From: Marinobacter sp.
GTDB taxonomy: Bacteria; Pseudomonadota; Gammaproteobacteria; Pseudomonadales; Oleiphilaceae
DNA length: 64,000 bases
Assembly: GCA_014359475.1 (NCBI GenBank)
Contig: JACIZI010000002.1
Location: 186,001 to 250,000 of the forward strand
Direction: 5' to 3'
The position numbers and the translations under genes are program-made. Positions within the stretch are counted from its first letter, which is position 1. Each line of letters opens with the position of its first letter. Positions 42,954-52,134 of the stretch are shown piece by piece. Below the pieces are notes generated by a model that saw only the letters and a program-made list of their open reading frames with translations, was not told the origin of the DNA and searched no databases.

Positions 42954-45656
42954 ATGGAAGAAACCGTTAGCCCCGGAGACAGTAAGACGGAGTGGTATGC
43001 CCATTCGGCGGAACAGGTGCGGGTGGAGCTGTCCGCTGCCGGGCCGCTCAGTGCGGAGGATGTCACCGCGCGACTCGGGCAGTATGGTCCTAACCAGTTG
43101 CCCGAAGGAGCTCGCCGTGGCCCGCTGGCACGGCTGGGGCGGCAATTGCGTAATTTTCTCATTTATGTGCTGTTAACGGCTGTGGCGATTACCGCGGCTC
43201 TCGGTCACTGGGTCGATGCCGGAGTCATACTGGCTGTGGTGGTTATCCAGACCCTGGTCGGCTTTATTCAGGAGGGGCGTGCCGAGCAGGCACTGTCGGC
43301 CATCCGCCACATGCTGGCCCCCCGGGCAAGGGTTGTGCGCGCCGGTGGTCAGCAGCAGCTGGATGCAGGTGAGCTGGTGCCCGGTGATACAGTGCTGCTG
43401 GAGCCCGGGGATCGGGTCCCGGCGGACATCCGGCTGGAGAAAACCAGTAATCTGAAAATCGATGAGGCGATTCTCACCGGCGAGTCCGAGGCGGTGGAGA
43501 AATCGCCGGAGCCGGTGAATACATCGTCCGCCCTGGGAGATCAGTCCTGCCTGGCGTTTTCGGGCACCATGGTCACCACCGGTACCGGCCGTGGTGTGGT
43601 AGTCCGAACGGGTGCGGCAACCGAGATCGGCCGTATTTCCGGGCTGCTGGCCAGCACCACCTCGCTGAAAACGCCGTTGCTTGAACAGATGGACCGCTTT
43701 GCCAGAGGGCTGTCGATCCTGGTGATTATTGCCGGCGTGGCGATATTTTTCGGCGGCCTGGCGTTCAGTGGACTGCCTTTCCGGGAACTGTTCATGGCGG
43801 TGGTGGGGCTCACCGTGGCAGCCATCCCCGAAGGGTTGCCTGCGATTCTCACCATCACCCTTGCCATTGGTGTCCGGCAAATGGCCAGGCGCCAGGCGGT
43901 GGTGCGTCGCATGCCGGTAATTGAAACACTGGGCGCGGTATCAGTGATTTGTTCCGATAAAACCGGCACCCTGACCCGCAATGAAATGATGGTGACCACG
44001 ACGATCCTGGCCGGCGATCGCTTCGAGGTGAATGGCGAGGGTTATGGCCTGGAAGGGGATATCACTGGCAACACCGGCGGAGAAGAGTTGTTGAAAGAGA
44101 TGGGCAGTGCTGCGGCACTGTGCAATGACTCCCATCTGGACTTCCATTCTGGTGTGCCGCGGGTTCATGGGGACCCCATGGAAGCTGCCTTGAAGGTGTT
44201 TGCCCACAAGGCAGCGTTCGATATTGCCAGCGGAGCGTCCGGATGGTCTCGCCAGGACGAAATACCCTTCGACACCGAAACACGGTATATGGCGACCCTC
44301 AACCACGACCACCACGGCCACGGCCGAATCTTTGTCAAAGGAGCACCGGAAAAAGTGCTGGCCATGTGCGGTGCCCAGCTCGATCCGCAGGATCAGGCGA
44401 CAGCCCTGGATCATGGTTACTGGGAACAGGCGGTGTCTGACCTTGCCTCGGAAGGTTTGCGGGTGCTGGCGCTGGCCCGCAAATCGGTGGGGCGGGGTGT
44501 GACGGATCTGGCGGTTGAAGATCTGGAAGAAGGTCTGGAGTTGATCGGCATTGTCGGCCTGCTGGACCCGCCCCGTCAGGAAGCAATCAGGGCCATCCGG
44601 GACTGCCATGATGCCGGTATCCGGGTGAAGATGATCACCGGCGACCATGCCCGTACCGCCGGGGCCATTGCCCGCAAGCTGGGTCTCAGGAACAGTGAGC
44701 GGGTGCTGACCGGCAAGGAGCTGGATGCCATGGATGACGACACCCTGGCCCGGGAAGTGGCTGAGGTCGATGTGTTTGCCCGCACCAGCCCGGAGAACAA
44801 GTTGCGGTTGGTCAAGGCTTTGCAGGCGTTGCACGGCGTGGTCGCCATGACCGGTGACGGGGTGAACGATGCACCGGCCCTGAAGCGGGCGGATGTGGGC
44901 ATTGCCATGGGGGTGAAAGGCTCTGAAGCGGCGCGGGAGGCAGCGTCCGTGGTGTTGCTGGACGACAACTTTGCCAGCATTGCAGCCGCTGTGCGCGAGG
45001 GCCGTGCGGTTTATACCAACCTCAAGAAAGGCATCGCGTTCATGCTGCCGATCAACGGTGGCGAGTCGATCAGTCTGATTACCGCACTGCTCCTGGGATT
45101 GACCCTGCCGATATCTGCTTTACAGATCCTCTGGGTGAACATGGTCAGCTCTGTGGTGCTCGCCATGACCCTGGCCTTCGAGCCGCCGGAGCCTGATGTG
45201 ATGAAGCAGCCGCCAAGAGCCAGAGAAGAAAAACTTTTGCAGGGCTTTGTTGCCTGGCGGGTCTTATTTGTTTCCCTGCTGTTCCTGGCCGGCATTTTTG
45301 CTGCCTGGTTCTGGGGCATGCACCGCTATGATAATGAGGTGCTGGCCAGCACCCTCGCGGTCAACACTCTGGTAGCGATGGAAATGTTCTACCTGTTCGC
45401 GGTCCGTTATCTGGATTCCCGGTCGATCACACTGGCAGGAGTGCTGGGTACTCCGGTTGTGTTGCTGGCGGTTGCTGCGGTGGTGCTGCTGCAATGGATG
45501 TTCACCTACCTGCCATGGTTTCAGGCAACCTTTGACAGCGCTGCCTTGTCAGTTGAAATGCTGGTGTTTGCGGTGGGTGCCGGTGTGCTGGTGTTGGTCA
45601 TCCTGGAAATCGAAACGGCTATCCGCCGTCGTTTGCTCAGCTCAGTCCCCGGGTAA
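42954..45656 (+). CDS. P2-type cation-transporting ATPase (calcium-type)
   Basis: A 900-residue P-type ATPase. It has an N-terminal cation ATPase domain (about 10-80), an actuator domain with ILTGES, the P2-type transmembrane motif PEGLPAILTITLAIG in M4, the phosphorylation motif DKTGTLT with Asp335, the nucleotide-domain KGAPEKVL, the hinge TGDGVNDAPALKRADVGIAMG, and six C-terminal helices. It resembles bacterial PacL/SERCA-like pumps; PEGLP in M4 favours Ca2+ (or Mn2+), but Na+ pumps in this family look alike. ATG at 42954 has GCGGAG upstream; a TTG at 42939 is less likely. Monocistronic. Confidence 0.92.
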   Translation: MEETVSPGDSKTEWYAHSAEQVRVELSAAGPLSAEDVTARLGQYGPNQLPEGARRGPLARLGRQLRNFLIYVLLTAVAITAALGHWVDAGVILAVVVIQTLVGFIQEGRAEQALSAIRHMLAPRARVVRAGGQQQLDAGELVPGDTVLLEPGDRVPADIRLEKTSNLKIDEAILTGESEAVEKSPEPVNTSSALGDQSCLAFSGTMVTTGTGRGVVVRTGAATEIGRISGLLASTTSLKTPLLEQMDRFARGLSILVIIAGVAIFFGGLAFSGLPFRELFMAVVGLTVAAIPEGLPAILTITLAIGVRQMARRQAVVRRMPVIETLGAVSVICSDKTGTLTRNEMMVTTTILAGDRFEVNGEGYGLEGDITGNTGGEELLKEMGSAAALCNDSHLDFHSGVPRVHGDPMEAALKVFAHKAAFDIASGASGWSRQDEIPFDTETRYMATLNHDHHGHGRIFVKGAPEKVLAMCGAQLDPQDQATALDHGYWEQAVSDLASEGLRVLALARKSVGRGVTDLAVEDLEEGLELIGIVGLLDPPRQEAIRAIRDCHDAGIRVKMITGDHARTAGAIARKLGLRNSERVLTGKELDAMDDDTLAREVAEVDVFARTSPENKLRLVKALQALHGVVAMTGDGVNDAPALKRADVGIAMGVKGSEAAREAASVVLLDDNFASIAAAVREGRAVYTNLKKGIAFMLPINGGESISLITALLLGLTLPISALQILWVNMVSSVVLAMTLAFEPPEPDVMKQPPRAREEKLLQGFVAWRVLFVSLLFLAGIFAAWFWGMHRYDNEVLASTLAVNTLVAMEMFYLFAVRYLDSRSITLAGVLGTPVVLLAVAAVVLLQWMFTYLPWFQATFDSAALSVEMLVFAVGAGVLVLVILEIETAIRRRLLSSVPG

Positions 45657-45709
45657 CCAGGGCCCGGGTTGCCGCGACCCTCGATCGCCGCCAGCTCGGC
45701 ACTGGAAAG

Positions 45710-45864
45710 CTACTGGTCAGGGGGCTTGCCGGTGACCCGGGCACAGGCGGCCAGCACGTGGGCCCGGGTGCTCTGGTTGGCAAACAGCATGCCGGCTTTT
45801 TCAGGGTTTCGCTGGCCACCAGGCCCATTTCCAGCAGGATAACGCTTTGCTTGGTTAAAGGCTC
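45710..45864 (-). pseudogene. Possible decayed short ORF
   Basis: On the minus strand the frame reads ILLEMGLVASETLKK up to an A5 run near 45797-45801, then loses sense. Adding one A would continue it as AGMLFANQSTRAHVLAACAR to a TAG at 45710-45712. The composite looks like a real alpha-helical small protein with a one-base deletion, but no start or homologue is recognised. Low confidence; a chance frame or a sequencing error is possible. Confidence 0.3.
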
Positions 45865-45865
45865 G

Positions 45866-46231
45866 TTAGTCGGCGTAATGAGCCTGGTGGTAGCCAGATG
45901 TCCCGCCAGCCGCCGTTTTCTGTTCCGTGTCCGGACTCTGTAAGTGCATCGGCGCCGGGGGCAGTTCGAATACATGGTAAGCCTCCGGTCCGAATGGATC
46001 CAACGCGGTATCCAGGTATCCGTAGGCTTCCGGAACCGGATCACCGGAGAAGGTCACCAGAAACTGACGCTCCACCAGTGGCACGGTGGGTCGGAGTGAC
46101 TGCTCGACCCACAGGTAGACACCCTTGGCCGCAATCAGATATTCACAGCGCACCACCCGGTAGCCTTCACGCAGGCGCAGAGTGGTCGGCTCCCCCCGAT
46201 TGTTAAGCAAGAACTTGTGTATGGTTTTCAT
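45866..46231 (-). CDS. Hypothetical protein
   Basis: A 121-residue soluble protein, MKTIHKFLLNNRGEPTTLRL at its N terminus. The core (to about residue 98) predicts mixed strands, with VYLWVEQSL, ERQFLVTFSGDPVPE and GYLDTALDPFGPEAYHVFEL. It has a short polar tail without conserved look (residues 99-121), which may be an extension past a lost stop. The pattern resembles small conserved proteins of unknown function found in bacteria and phages; I cannot assign a role. A strong GGAGGA ribosome-binding site precedes the ATG at 46231, which argues for real translation. No operon partners other than the possible remnant downstream. Confidence 0.6.
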   Translation of the reverse strand: MKTIHKFLLNNRGEPTTLRLREGYRVVRCEYLIAAKGVYLWVEQSLRPTVPLVERQFLVTFSGDPVPEAYGYLDTALDPFGPEAYHVFELPPAPMHLQSPDTEQKTAAGGTSGYHQAHYAD

Positions 46232-46333
46232 GGCTTCCTCCTCCCTCATTGTTGAGGTCACAGGACTATCTTCGCTCTTGTCGTCTTCAGAGAAAATAAG
46301 GTTTGATGGTTAATACGGTTCGATTTTTACGAA

Positions 46334-47212
46334 CTATTGGTCGGCCTGACCAAGAATGCGCTCGACGGCCGGGCCGGGCACGCCGCTGGCCCGGACTATG
46401 CCATAAAGAGTGTCCCTGACTTCATCGATACGGGCGACTTCCACCACCTGGTACTGGCGGCAGACCTCATCATGGATGCTGGTGGGGGCGGCGAAATAGC
46501 CCAGCCCCTTGCGCCCGAACACTTTGATCAGGGCGCTGTCATCTACTTCTGCAGCCACTCGGATCTTCACCCGGTTGGCGGAAAACCAGTTCATCAGGGA
46601 TGTGAAATAGGGGGCATCCACCGATGTGGCCAGAAACGGCTGGTTGTTGAGGCTCCGGGGGAAATCCCGGGTCAGGGTCTGGGCCAGGGTTTCTGCGGCG
46701 AACAATGACATGGCCGAACTGGCCAGCTGGCGGGTGTGAAAGTGGCTCGCTTCTCCCGCTTCCGGTTCCCGGTCTGTCAGCACCAGATCCAGCTCACGGC
46801 GACTGAGTTGATCCAGCAGAGCAGAGTGGGAGCCAGTCTGGCAGGTGAGTTTGACCTCGCGAGCAAGCTCCATGGCAGGCTCAAGCAACTGGTACGCAAT
46901 CAGTTTGTGGATTGAAGCGGAGATGCCTGCTGCGAGCGTCAGCGGCCGACCCTCTGGTGGTTGTTCGAGAAGATCCGATAGTGCCTGGGCTGTGGTGAAC
47001 ATTTCATTGGCGTACTGGAATACCGTCTTGCCCAGTTCGGTTAGGATCAGCCGTCTGCGTTCGCGGCGGAAAAGGGCCCCTCCCAGATTGTTTTCCAGGG
47101 TTGCCAACTGGCCGCTCAGGGTCTGCGGGGTGAGGTCCAGAAGCTGACTGGCTTTGGCGATGCTGCCTTCCCGGGCAATGACCCAGAAATAGTGCAGGTG
47201 ACGGTAATTCAT
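46334..47212 (-). CDS. LysR-family regulator, NhaR-like
   Basis: A 292-residue LysR-type transcription factor. The helix-turn-helix lies within residues 1-60 (MNYRHLHYFWVIAREGSIAK, then LDLTPQTLSGQLATLE). The start and the effector-domain segments LMNWFSANRVKIRV, DDSALIKVFGRKGLGYFAAPT match NhaR, the Na+/pH-responsive activator of nhaA in E. coli. No antiporter gene is adjacent. The frame extends 45 codons upstream but the LysR fold begins at 47212. It is encoded 34 bp downstream of the tetR gene on the same strand and may be cotranscribed with it. Confidence 0.82.
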   Translation of the reverse strand: MNYRHLHYFWVIAREGSIAKASQLLDLTPQTLSGQLATLENNLGGALFRRERRRLILTELGKTVFQYANEMFTTAQALSDLLEQPPEGRPLTLAAGISASIHKLIAYQLLEPAMELAREVKLTCQTGSHSALLDQLSRRELDLVLTDREPEAGEASHFHTRQLASSAMSLFAAETLAQTLTRDFPRSLNNQPFLATSVDAPYFTSLMNWFSANRVKIRVAAEVDDSALIKVFGRKGLGYFAAPTSIHDEVCRQYQVVEVARIDEVRDTLYGIVRASGVPGPAVERILGQADQ

Positions 47213-47246
47213 GGAACGGTTCCGTGATGGGGGTGCCTGGACATGA

Positions 47247-47861
47247 TCATTCCCGCACCAGGGCCAGCTCCCGCTCTGTGTAGTGACTGACCATGTTGGC
47301 CAGACCCTCCGCCAGCTCGTCAAAGGAAATCGGCGGGGCGGGATCACAAAGATGGCGGATCACCGAATAAATGCCGCCGTTGATCATGATGTAGCTCATA
47401 GTGGGAATGTTACGGATCTGCAGCGTTTCCGGATGGTGCATCAGATATTGGGTGACCAGTTCAGACAAAGTCTTTTGCAGAGGTTCCACATGCTGCTCGA
47501 AGCCCAGGGTCATGGCATGGCGTGCACATTTCAGATAGCGCTCGTCCCCGGCCTGCAGGAAATCCCGGAACCGGGCCAGTAGTTCCAGTACGGCGTCCTT
47601 GATGGGTTTCCGAACAAGCTCGGGTATCAGTGGCTGGATCATGGCGATGGTATCGGCGATGAAGCGGTCACTCATGACCGAGAATATTTCCTCCTTGTTT
47701 TCAAAGTACTCATAGATTGAGCCCACCCCAACGCCCGCAATATCAGCAATCTGGCGCGTGGTGGTGGCTGCCGGACCCCGCTCCGCCATGGTAATAAAGC
47801 CGGCTTCGACAATGGCATCGACCGTAGCCTTGGCTCGTCGCTGTCTTGGTTTTCTGGCCAT
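47247..47861 (-). CDS. TetR/AcrR-family transcriptional regulator
   Basis: A 204-residue repressor. The N-terminal helix-turn-helix spans TTTRQIADIAGVGVGSIYEYF (given in part; about residues 33-54) with the usual FENKEEIF follow-on. The ligand-binding half ends in a helical region (SFDELAEGLANMVSHY). The start at 47861 (MARKPRQRRAK) follows the fold; an upstream extension overlaps the intergenic operator. It is divergent from an SDR gene, with a palindrome CGAAC-N4-GTTCG between them, so it probably represses the SDR and itself. Inducer unknown; fatty-acyl ligands are common in such pairs. Confidence 0.88.
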   Translation of the reverse strand: MARKPRQRRAKATVDAIVEAGFITMAERGPAATTTRQIADIAGVGVGSIYEYFENKEEIFSVMSDRFIADTIAMIQPLIPELVRKPIKDAVLELLARFRDFLQAGDERYLKCARHAMTLGFEQHVEPLQKTLSELVTQYLMHHPETLQIRNIPTMSYIMINGGIYSVIRHLCDPAPPISFDELAEGLANMVSHYTERELALVRE

Positions 47862-47879
47862 GATTTTCCGACTTGAATC

Positions 47880-47893
47880 CGAACAAGCGTTCG
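47880..47893. promoter_or_regulatory. Candidate TetR operator
   Basis: Perfect palindrome CGAAC-AAGC-GTTCG, 19 bases upstream of the tetR ATG and 90 bases upstream of the SDR ATG. Its size and GAAC/GTTC arms are typical of TetR-family operators. Confidence 0.5.
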
Positions 47894-47982
47894 CTTTATT
47901 GTGATGACCTGATGCCGGTATTGCAAGCAACCGTTCCAATACCGACCGATTCATTCCAACGCTTTGCAGGTATTAATCCTCT

Positions 47983-48825
47983 ATGTTCCCGATCCGTTCT
48001 TCGCGAAAGCCCTCCTATAACGCAATGGCTGTTGTTACCGGCGCTGGTAGTGGTATTGGCCGGGCTTTTGCCCTGGAAATTGCCAGGCGCGGCGGTGCCG
48101 TTCTTTGCTCTGATATCAACCTTGAGGCGACCCATGAAACGGTCTCGTTGATTGAGCAGGCAGGCGGCCAGGCCTGGGCGTTCAAGTGTGATGTCAGCAG
48201 GCTGACCCAGGTGCAGGCCCTTGCAGAGGAAGCCGAGCGGGTATTGCCAGGGCCGGTCAGCCTGGTTGTGAACAATGCGGGGGTCGGTGTTGGCGGTCTT
48301 ACGGTTGGCGAAACGCCCATCAAGGACTGGAAGTGGACCCTGGGCGTCAACCTGTGGGGGGTTATTCACGGCTGCCACGTATTTACCCCGCAGCTGAAAC
48401 GCCAGGGCCATGGCGGGATCATCAACGTGGCATCGACCGCCGGATTCTCCGCGGCTCCCCTGATGAGCGTCTATAACGTCAGCAAGGCCGGCGCACTTGC
48501 CTTGACCGAGACTATGGCCGCAGAGCTGGCAGGCACCGGTGTGGCGGTGACCGCACTATGCCCGACCCTGGTGAAAACCAATATAGCGGCGAACGGGAAG
48601 ATCGAGGGCGAGTCCCGGGGGATACTTGACACCATGATGGCCAAGGTCGGCATGTCACCGGACCGGGTTGCCAGGGAGACTCTCAATGGCCTGGATCGCG
48701 GCGATCTCTATGTCCTTCCTCAGTTTGATGCACGGATAGTCTGGCGAGCCAAACGATTTATTCCCAGGACCTATGCGCTGGGCATGGGTCTGGTCAGTCG
48801 TTTTGGAATCAGCCGCGGGCAGTAG
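47983..48825 (+). CDS. Short-chain dehydrogenase/reductase
   Basis: A 280-residue SDR: cofactor motif TGAGSGIG near residue 19, NNAG near 96, catalytic Ser in NVASTAG and YNVSK with the Tyr and Lys near 163-167. The C-terminal extension (from about residue 235, RGDLYVLPQFDARIVWRAKR) is long and basic, as in SDRs that act on acyl or retinol-like lipids. Asp in CSDIN after beta-2 favours NAD+. Divergent from a TetR regulator. Substrate not predictable; another start at the ATG at codon 15 would still retain the fold. Confidence 0.85.
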   Translation: MFPIRSSRKPSYNAMAVVTGAGSGIGRAFALEIARRGGAVLCSDINLEATHETVSLIEQAGGQAWAFKCDVSRLTQVQALAEEAERVLPGPVSLVVNNAGVGVGGLTVGETPIKDWKWTLGVNLWGVIHGCHVFTPQLKRQGHGGIINVASTAGFSAAPLMSVYNVSKAGALALTETMAAELAGTGVAVTALCPTLVKTNIAANGKIEGESRGILDTMMAKVGMSPDRVARETLNGLDRGDLYVLPQFDARIVWRAKRFIPRTYALGMGLVSRFGISRGQ

Positions 48826-48919
48826 TGCCGGCTTGGCGGCACCTGAACCTTCCGCCATTGCCCGGCATCGGCGTTTCTGACACCCTTTATCGGATCACTC
48901 AAGGACACAGGAGAGACCG

Positions 48920-50596
48920 ATGACTGACGACAAGCGCCGTCGCCATTCCGCCCCCGTGGTGGACGGGCTGGGTAAATCTGCCAGCCGGGCCATGCTGCGG
49001 GCGGTAGGCTTTACCGACGAGGATTTCCGCAAGCCCCAGGTGGGTATCGCTTCCACCTGGAGCAATCTGACCCCCTGCAATATGCATATCCATGAACTGG
49101 CGGAAGAATCTTCCGCGGGAGCCGATGAGGCCGGGGGCAAGAGTCTGATCTTCAATACCATCACCGTGTCCGATGGCATCGCCAATGGTACCGAGGGAAT
49201 GAAGTATTCCCTGGTGTCCCGGGAAGTGATTGCCGACTCCATTGAAACCGTGGCCGGTTGTGAGGGGTTTGACGGGCTGGTGGCCATCGGTGGCTGTGAC
49301 AAGAATATGCCCGGTTGCATGATGGGTCTGGCCCGGCTGGACCGCCCCTCGGTGTTTGTTTACGGCGGCACCATCATGCCCGGGGAGAACCATACCGACA
49401 TCATCTCTGTGTTCGAGGCGGTGGGTGCCCACGCCCGGGGTGACCTGGACCTGATCGAGGTGAAACAGATCGAGGAAACCGCCATTCCGGGACCCGGTTC
49501 CTGCGGTGGCATGTACACGGCCAACACCATGGCCTCCGCCATTGAAGCCATGGGCATGAGCCTGCCGGGCAGTTCTGCCCAGAACGCGGTTTCCGACACC
49601 AAGAAAGCCGATTGCCGGGCGGCGGGTGCAGCGGTGCTGAACCTGTTGGACAAGGACATCAAACCGTCCGACATCATGACCCGCCAGGCCTTCGAGAACG
49701 CCATTACCGTAGTGATCGCCCTGGGCGGGTCCACCAACGCGGTGCTTCACCTGCTGGGTATGGCCAGCACCATCGGCGTGGAGCTGAGCCTTGAGGACTT
49801 TACCGAAATCGGCAAGCGAGTACCGGTGCTGGCGGATCTGCGTCCCAGCGGCCACTACATGATGTCCGAACTGGTCGCCATCGGTGGTATCCAGCCGCTG
49901 ATGAAAATGCTGCTGGAGCGGGGGCTGCTGCATGGCGACTGCCTGACGGTGACCGGACGCACCCTGGCGGAGAACCTGGCAGAGGTGGATCCTTATCCGG
50001 AGAACCAGGACATCATTCATGCCTTTGACAACCCCATCAAGGCGGACAGCCATCTGCGGATTCTCTATGGCAATCTGGCACCCACCGGGGCCGTGGCCAA
50101 GATCACTGGCAAGGAAGGCACCCATTTCACCGGGCGTGCCCGGGTGTTCCACTCGGAAGAGGAGGCCCAGGAACGCATCATGGACGGCACCGTGGTCGCC
50201 GGCGATGTGCTGGTGATCCGTTACGAAGGCCCCAAGGGTGGTCCCGGCATGCGGGAAATGCTCACGCCAACATCGGCCATTATGGGCAAGGGCCTGGGTA
50301 ATGACGTGGCGCTGATTACCGATGGCCGTTTCTCCGGGGGCAGCCATGGTTTCGTGGTGGGTCATATCACGCCGGAAGCCGCCGAGGGTGGCCCCATCGC
50401 GCTGGTGGAAGATGGCGACACCATTACCATCGATGCCATCGAGAACCGTATTGTGCTCGATATTGACGAGGCGGAAATGGAGCGTCGCCGGCAAAGCTGG
50501 CAGTCGCCGGCCCCGAGCCGTACCCGCGGTGTGCTGGCCAAGTATGCCCGCACGGTCAGCTCCGCCTCGGAAGGCGCTGTGACCGACAAACCCTGA
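48920..50596 (+). CDS. ilvD: Dihydroxy-acid dehydratase IlvD
   Basis: A 558-residue Fe-S dehydratase catalysing the third step of branched-chain amino-acid synthesis (dihydroxy-isovalerate and -methylvalerate to keto acids). The three cluster cysteines are Cys53 (TPCN), Cys126 ([10 protein letters not shown]) and Cys195 (GSCGGMYT), consistent with the shorter [2Fe-2S] plant/mycobacterial-type enzyme rather than the 616-residue [4Fe-4S] E. coli form. The active-site segment [19 protein letters not shown] lies near the C terminus. Strong AGGAGAG ribosome-binding site. An isolated ilv gene, no leader peptide visible. Confidence 0.95.
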   Translation: MTDDKRRRHSAPVVDGLGKSASRAMLRAVGFTDEDFRKPQVGIASTWSNLTPCNMHIHELAEESSAGADEAGGKSLIFNTITVSDGIANGTEGMKYSLVSREVIADSIETVAGCEGFDGLVAIGGCDKNMPGCMMGLARLDRPSVFVYGGTIMPGENHTDIISVFEAVGAHARGDLDLIEVKQIEETAIPGPGSCGGMYTANTMASAIEAMGMSLPGSSAQNAVSDTKKADCRAAGAAVLNLLDKDIKPSDIMTRQAFENAITVVIALGGSTNAVLHLLGMASTIGVELSLEDFTEIGKRVPVLADLRPSGHYMMSELVAIGGIQPLMKMLLERGLLHGDCLTVTGRTLAENLAEVDPYPENQDIIHAFDNPIKADSHLRILYGNLAPTGAVAKITGKEGTHFTGRARVFHSEEEAQERIMDGTVVAGDVLVIRYEGPKGGPGMREMLTPTSAIMGKGLGNDVALITDGRFSGGSHGFVVGHITPEAAEGGPIALVEDGDTITIDAIENRIVLDIDEAEMERRRQSWQSPAPSRTRGVLAKYARTVSSASEGAVTDKP

Positions 50597-50712
50597 ACCA
50601 GCGGTAATATCCACAAGTGGCGGCCGGGGCGGCGAAAATGCCCGGCTGCTGTTATACTTGCGGCAGTTCCGGGCCTCTGGCCCGCTTCACCAGAACTTTT
50701 CCGGGGCCGCCC

Positions 50713-51636
50713 ATGCATCCAGTGCTGCGTTATTTTTTACTGTTCCTTATCTTGTGTTTTTCCATTCCTGCCGCCTTTGCCCGGTCAGCCGTAGATATGC
50801 CGTCACTGGCCTCGGTGAATGCTGCTGTGGCTTATGCGGGGGAGAATGAACTGATTGTCGGCAAGAATGCAGACCGTCCGGTGCCCATAGCATCAATCAC
50901 CAAGCTGATGACCGCGTTGGTGGTCATGGACAGCGGCCAGGCGCTGGACGAATGGCTGGAGTTCAGGGAGCGGCACAAAGAAGCGCCGGCTAATGCCTAT
51001 ACCCGGATCCGGGTGGGCTCTGAAATGAAACGGGGCGATATGCTGCGTATTGCCCTGATGTCCTCCGAGAATTTTGCCGCTTACACCCTGGCCCGCCATT
51101 ACCCGGGAGGTTATCAGGGGTTTGTGCAGGCCATGAACGATAAGGCTGCCGAGCTGGGCATGACTCATACCCGGTTTGTCGACCCCACCGGCCTGTCCAC
51201 CGGCAATATCGCCAGTGCGGCTGATCTGGTGAAGCTGGTAAATGCGACTGCCCGCCATCCTGAAATCGGGGAATACTCCACCACCCGCTACTTCACCGGG
51301 CGTTTTCGCCAGCCTCGATACTCGCTCCGATTTGGTAACACGAACCGGCTGGTGCATCGCAAGAGCTGGGGTGTCGGTATCAGCAAAACCGGTTATCTGG
51401 ATGAGGCAGGTCGCTGCCTGGTGATGACTTCCGAGATGCACGGCCGGCGTGTAGTGACGGTGTTCCTCGATTCCCTTGGCACCCTGTCTCCCCTGGGGGA
51501 TGCCGGCCGCGTGAAGCGCTGGCTGGCGAACGGTGCCTCCGGCCAGGTGGCACCCGCTGCCCGGGAGTATGCCCAAAAGAAGAACCAGGCCTATCAGAGC
51601 CGGGAAACCCGCTCTGCCGGTGTCAGTGTTAACTGA
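50713..51636 (+). CDS. pbpG: D-alanyl-D-alanine endopeptidase PBP7
   Basis: A 307-residue low-molecular-weight penicillin-binding protein (E. coli PbpG 310 aa). Signal peptide at about 1-24. Active-site motifs: SITK with Ser61 and Lys64, SEN at 118-120, KTG at 225-227. It cleaves D-Ala-meso-DAP cross-links in peptidoglycan. ATG at 50713 with a -10-like TATACT at 50653-50658 upstream. The next gene starts 10 bp downstream. There is no C-terminal amphipathic anchor as in PBP5, consistent with PBP7. Confidence 0.92.
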   Translation: MHPVLRYFLLFLILCFSIPAAFARSAVDMPSLASVNAAVAYAGENELIVGKNADRPVPIASITKLMTALVVMDSGQALDEWLEFRERHKEAPANAYTRIRVGSEMKRGDMLRIALMSSENFAAYTLARHYPGGYQGFVQAMNDKAAELGMTHTRFVDPTGLSTGNIASAADLVKLVNATARHPEIGEYSTTRYFTGRFRQPRYSLRFGNTNRLVHRKSWGVGISKTGYLDEAGRCLVMTSEMHGRRVVTVFLDSLGTLSPLGDAGRVKRWLANGASGQVAPAAREYAQKKNQAYQSRETRSAGVSVN

Positions 51637-51646
51637 GGGCGGGCCG

Positions 51647-52126
51647 ATGATCCAGATATTCACCGCCGGCGGCACCATCGACAAGGTGTACTTTGATGCC
51701 AGCAGTGAATTCGAGATCGGTGACAGTTTGCTGCCGGAGTTGCTGGCCGAATCCAATATCCATGGTGGTTATCGCATTGACGGGCTGTTGCGCAAGGACA
51801 GCCTGGACATGACCGACACCGACCGGAGCCGGGTGCGAGAGGCGGTGGAGCGTTGCGATGCCGGCCGTGTCCTGATCACTCATGGCACCGATACCATGCC
51901 GGAGACCGCCCGCAGTCTGCTCCGGGTGAAGGATAAAACCATTGTACTTACCGGTGCCATGCAGCCGGCCCGTATGCGCCGTTCCGATGCGGTGTTCAAT
52001 ATCGGCTTTGCCTGGGCAGCAGTGAAATTGTTGCCTGCCGGAGTGTATGTCGCCATGAACGGCGAGGTATTCGAAGCCGGCTCGGTGCACAAGAACCGCA
52101 AGGCCGGGCGTTTCGAGAAAGCCTGA
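51647..52126 (+). CDS. Short asparaginase N-terminal-domain protein
   Basis: A 159-residue protein that corresponds to only the N-terminal domain of L-asparaginases (full enzymes are about 330 aa). It has both catalytic threonine motifs: TAGGTIDK (near residues 6-13) and HGTDTMPETA (near 84-93), plus the later LTGAMQPARMRRSDA. The C-terminal domain is absent, and the next gene on the other strand ends 8 bp downstream, so this is not a simple frameshift within the window. Similar short members are widespread in Marinobacter- and Pseudomonas-like genomes. Activity unproven. Probably in one transcript with pbpG. Confidence 0.82.
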   Translation: MIQIFTAGGTIDKVYFDASSEFEIGDSLLPELLAESNIHGGYRIDGLLRKDSLDMTDTDRSRVREAVERCDAGRVLITHGTDTMPETARSLLRVKDKTIVLTGAMQPARMRRSDAVFNIGFAWAAVKLLPAGVYVAMNGEVFEAGSVHKNRKAGRFEKA

Positions 52127-52134
52127 GTAACGCC

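Noticed and set aside
48899..50614. 571-codon minus-strand frame within ilvD
   Set aside because: Shadow of ilvD, which is conserved across its full length with all three cluster cysteines; the shadow has no family features.
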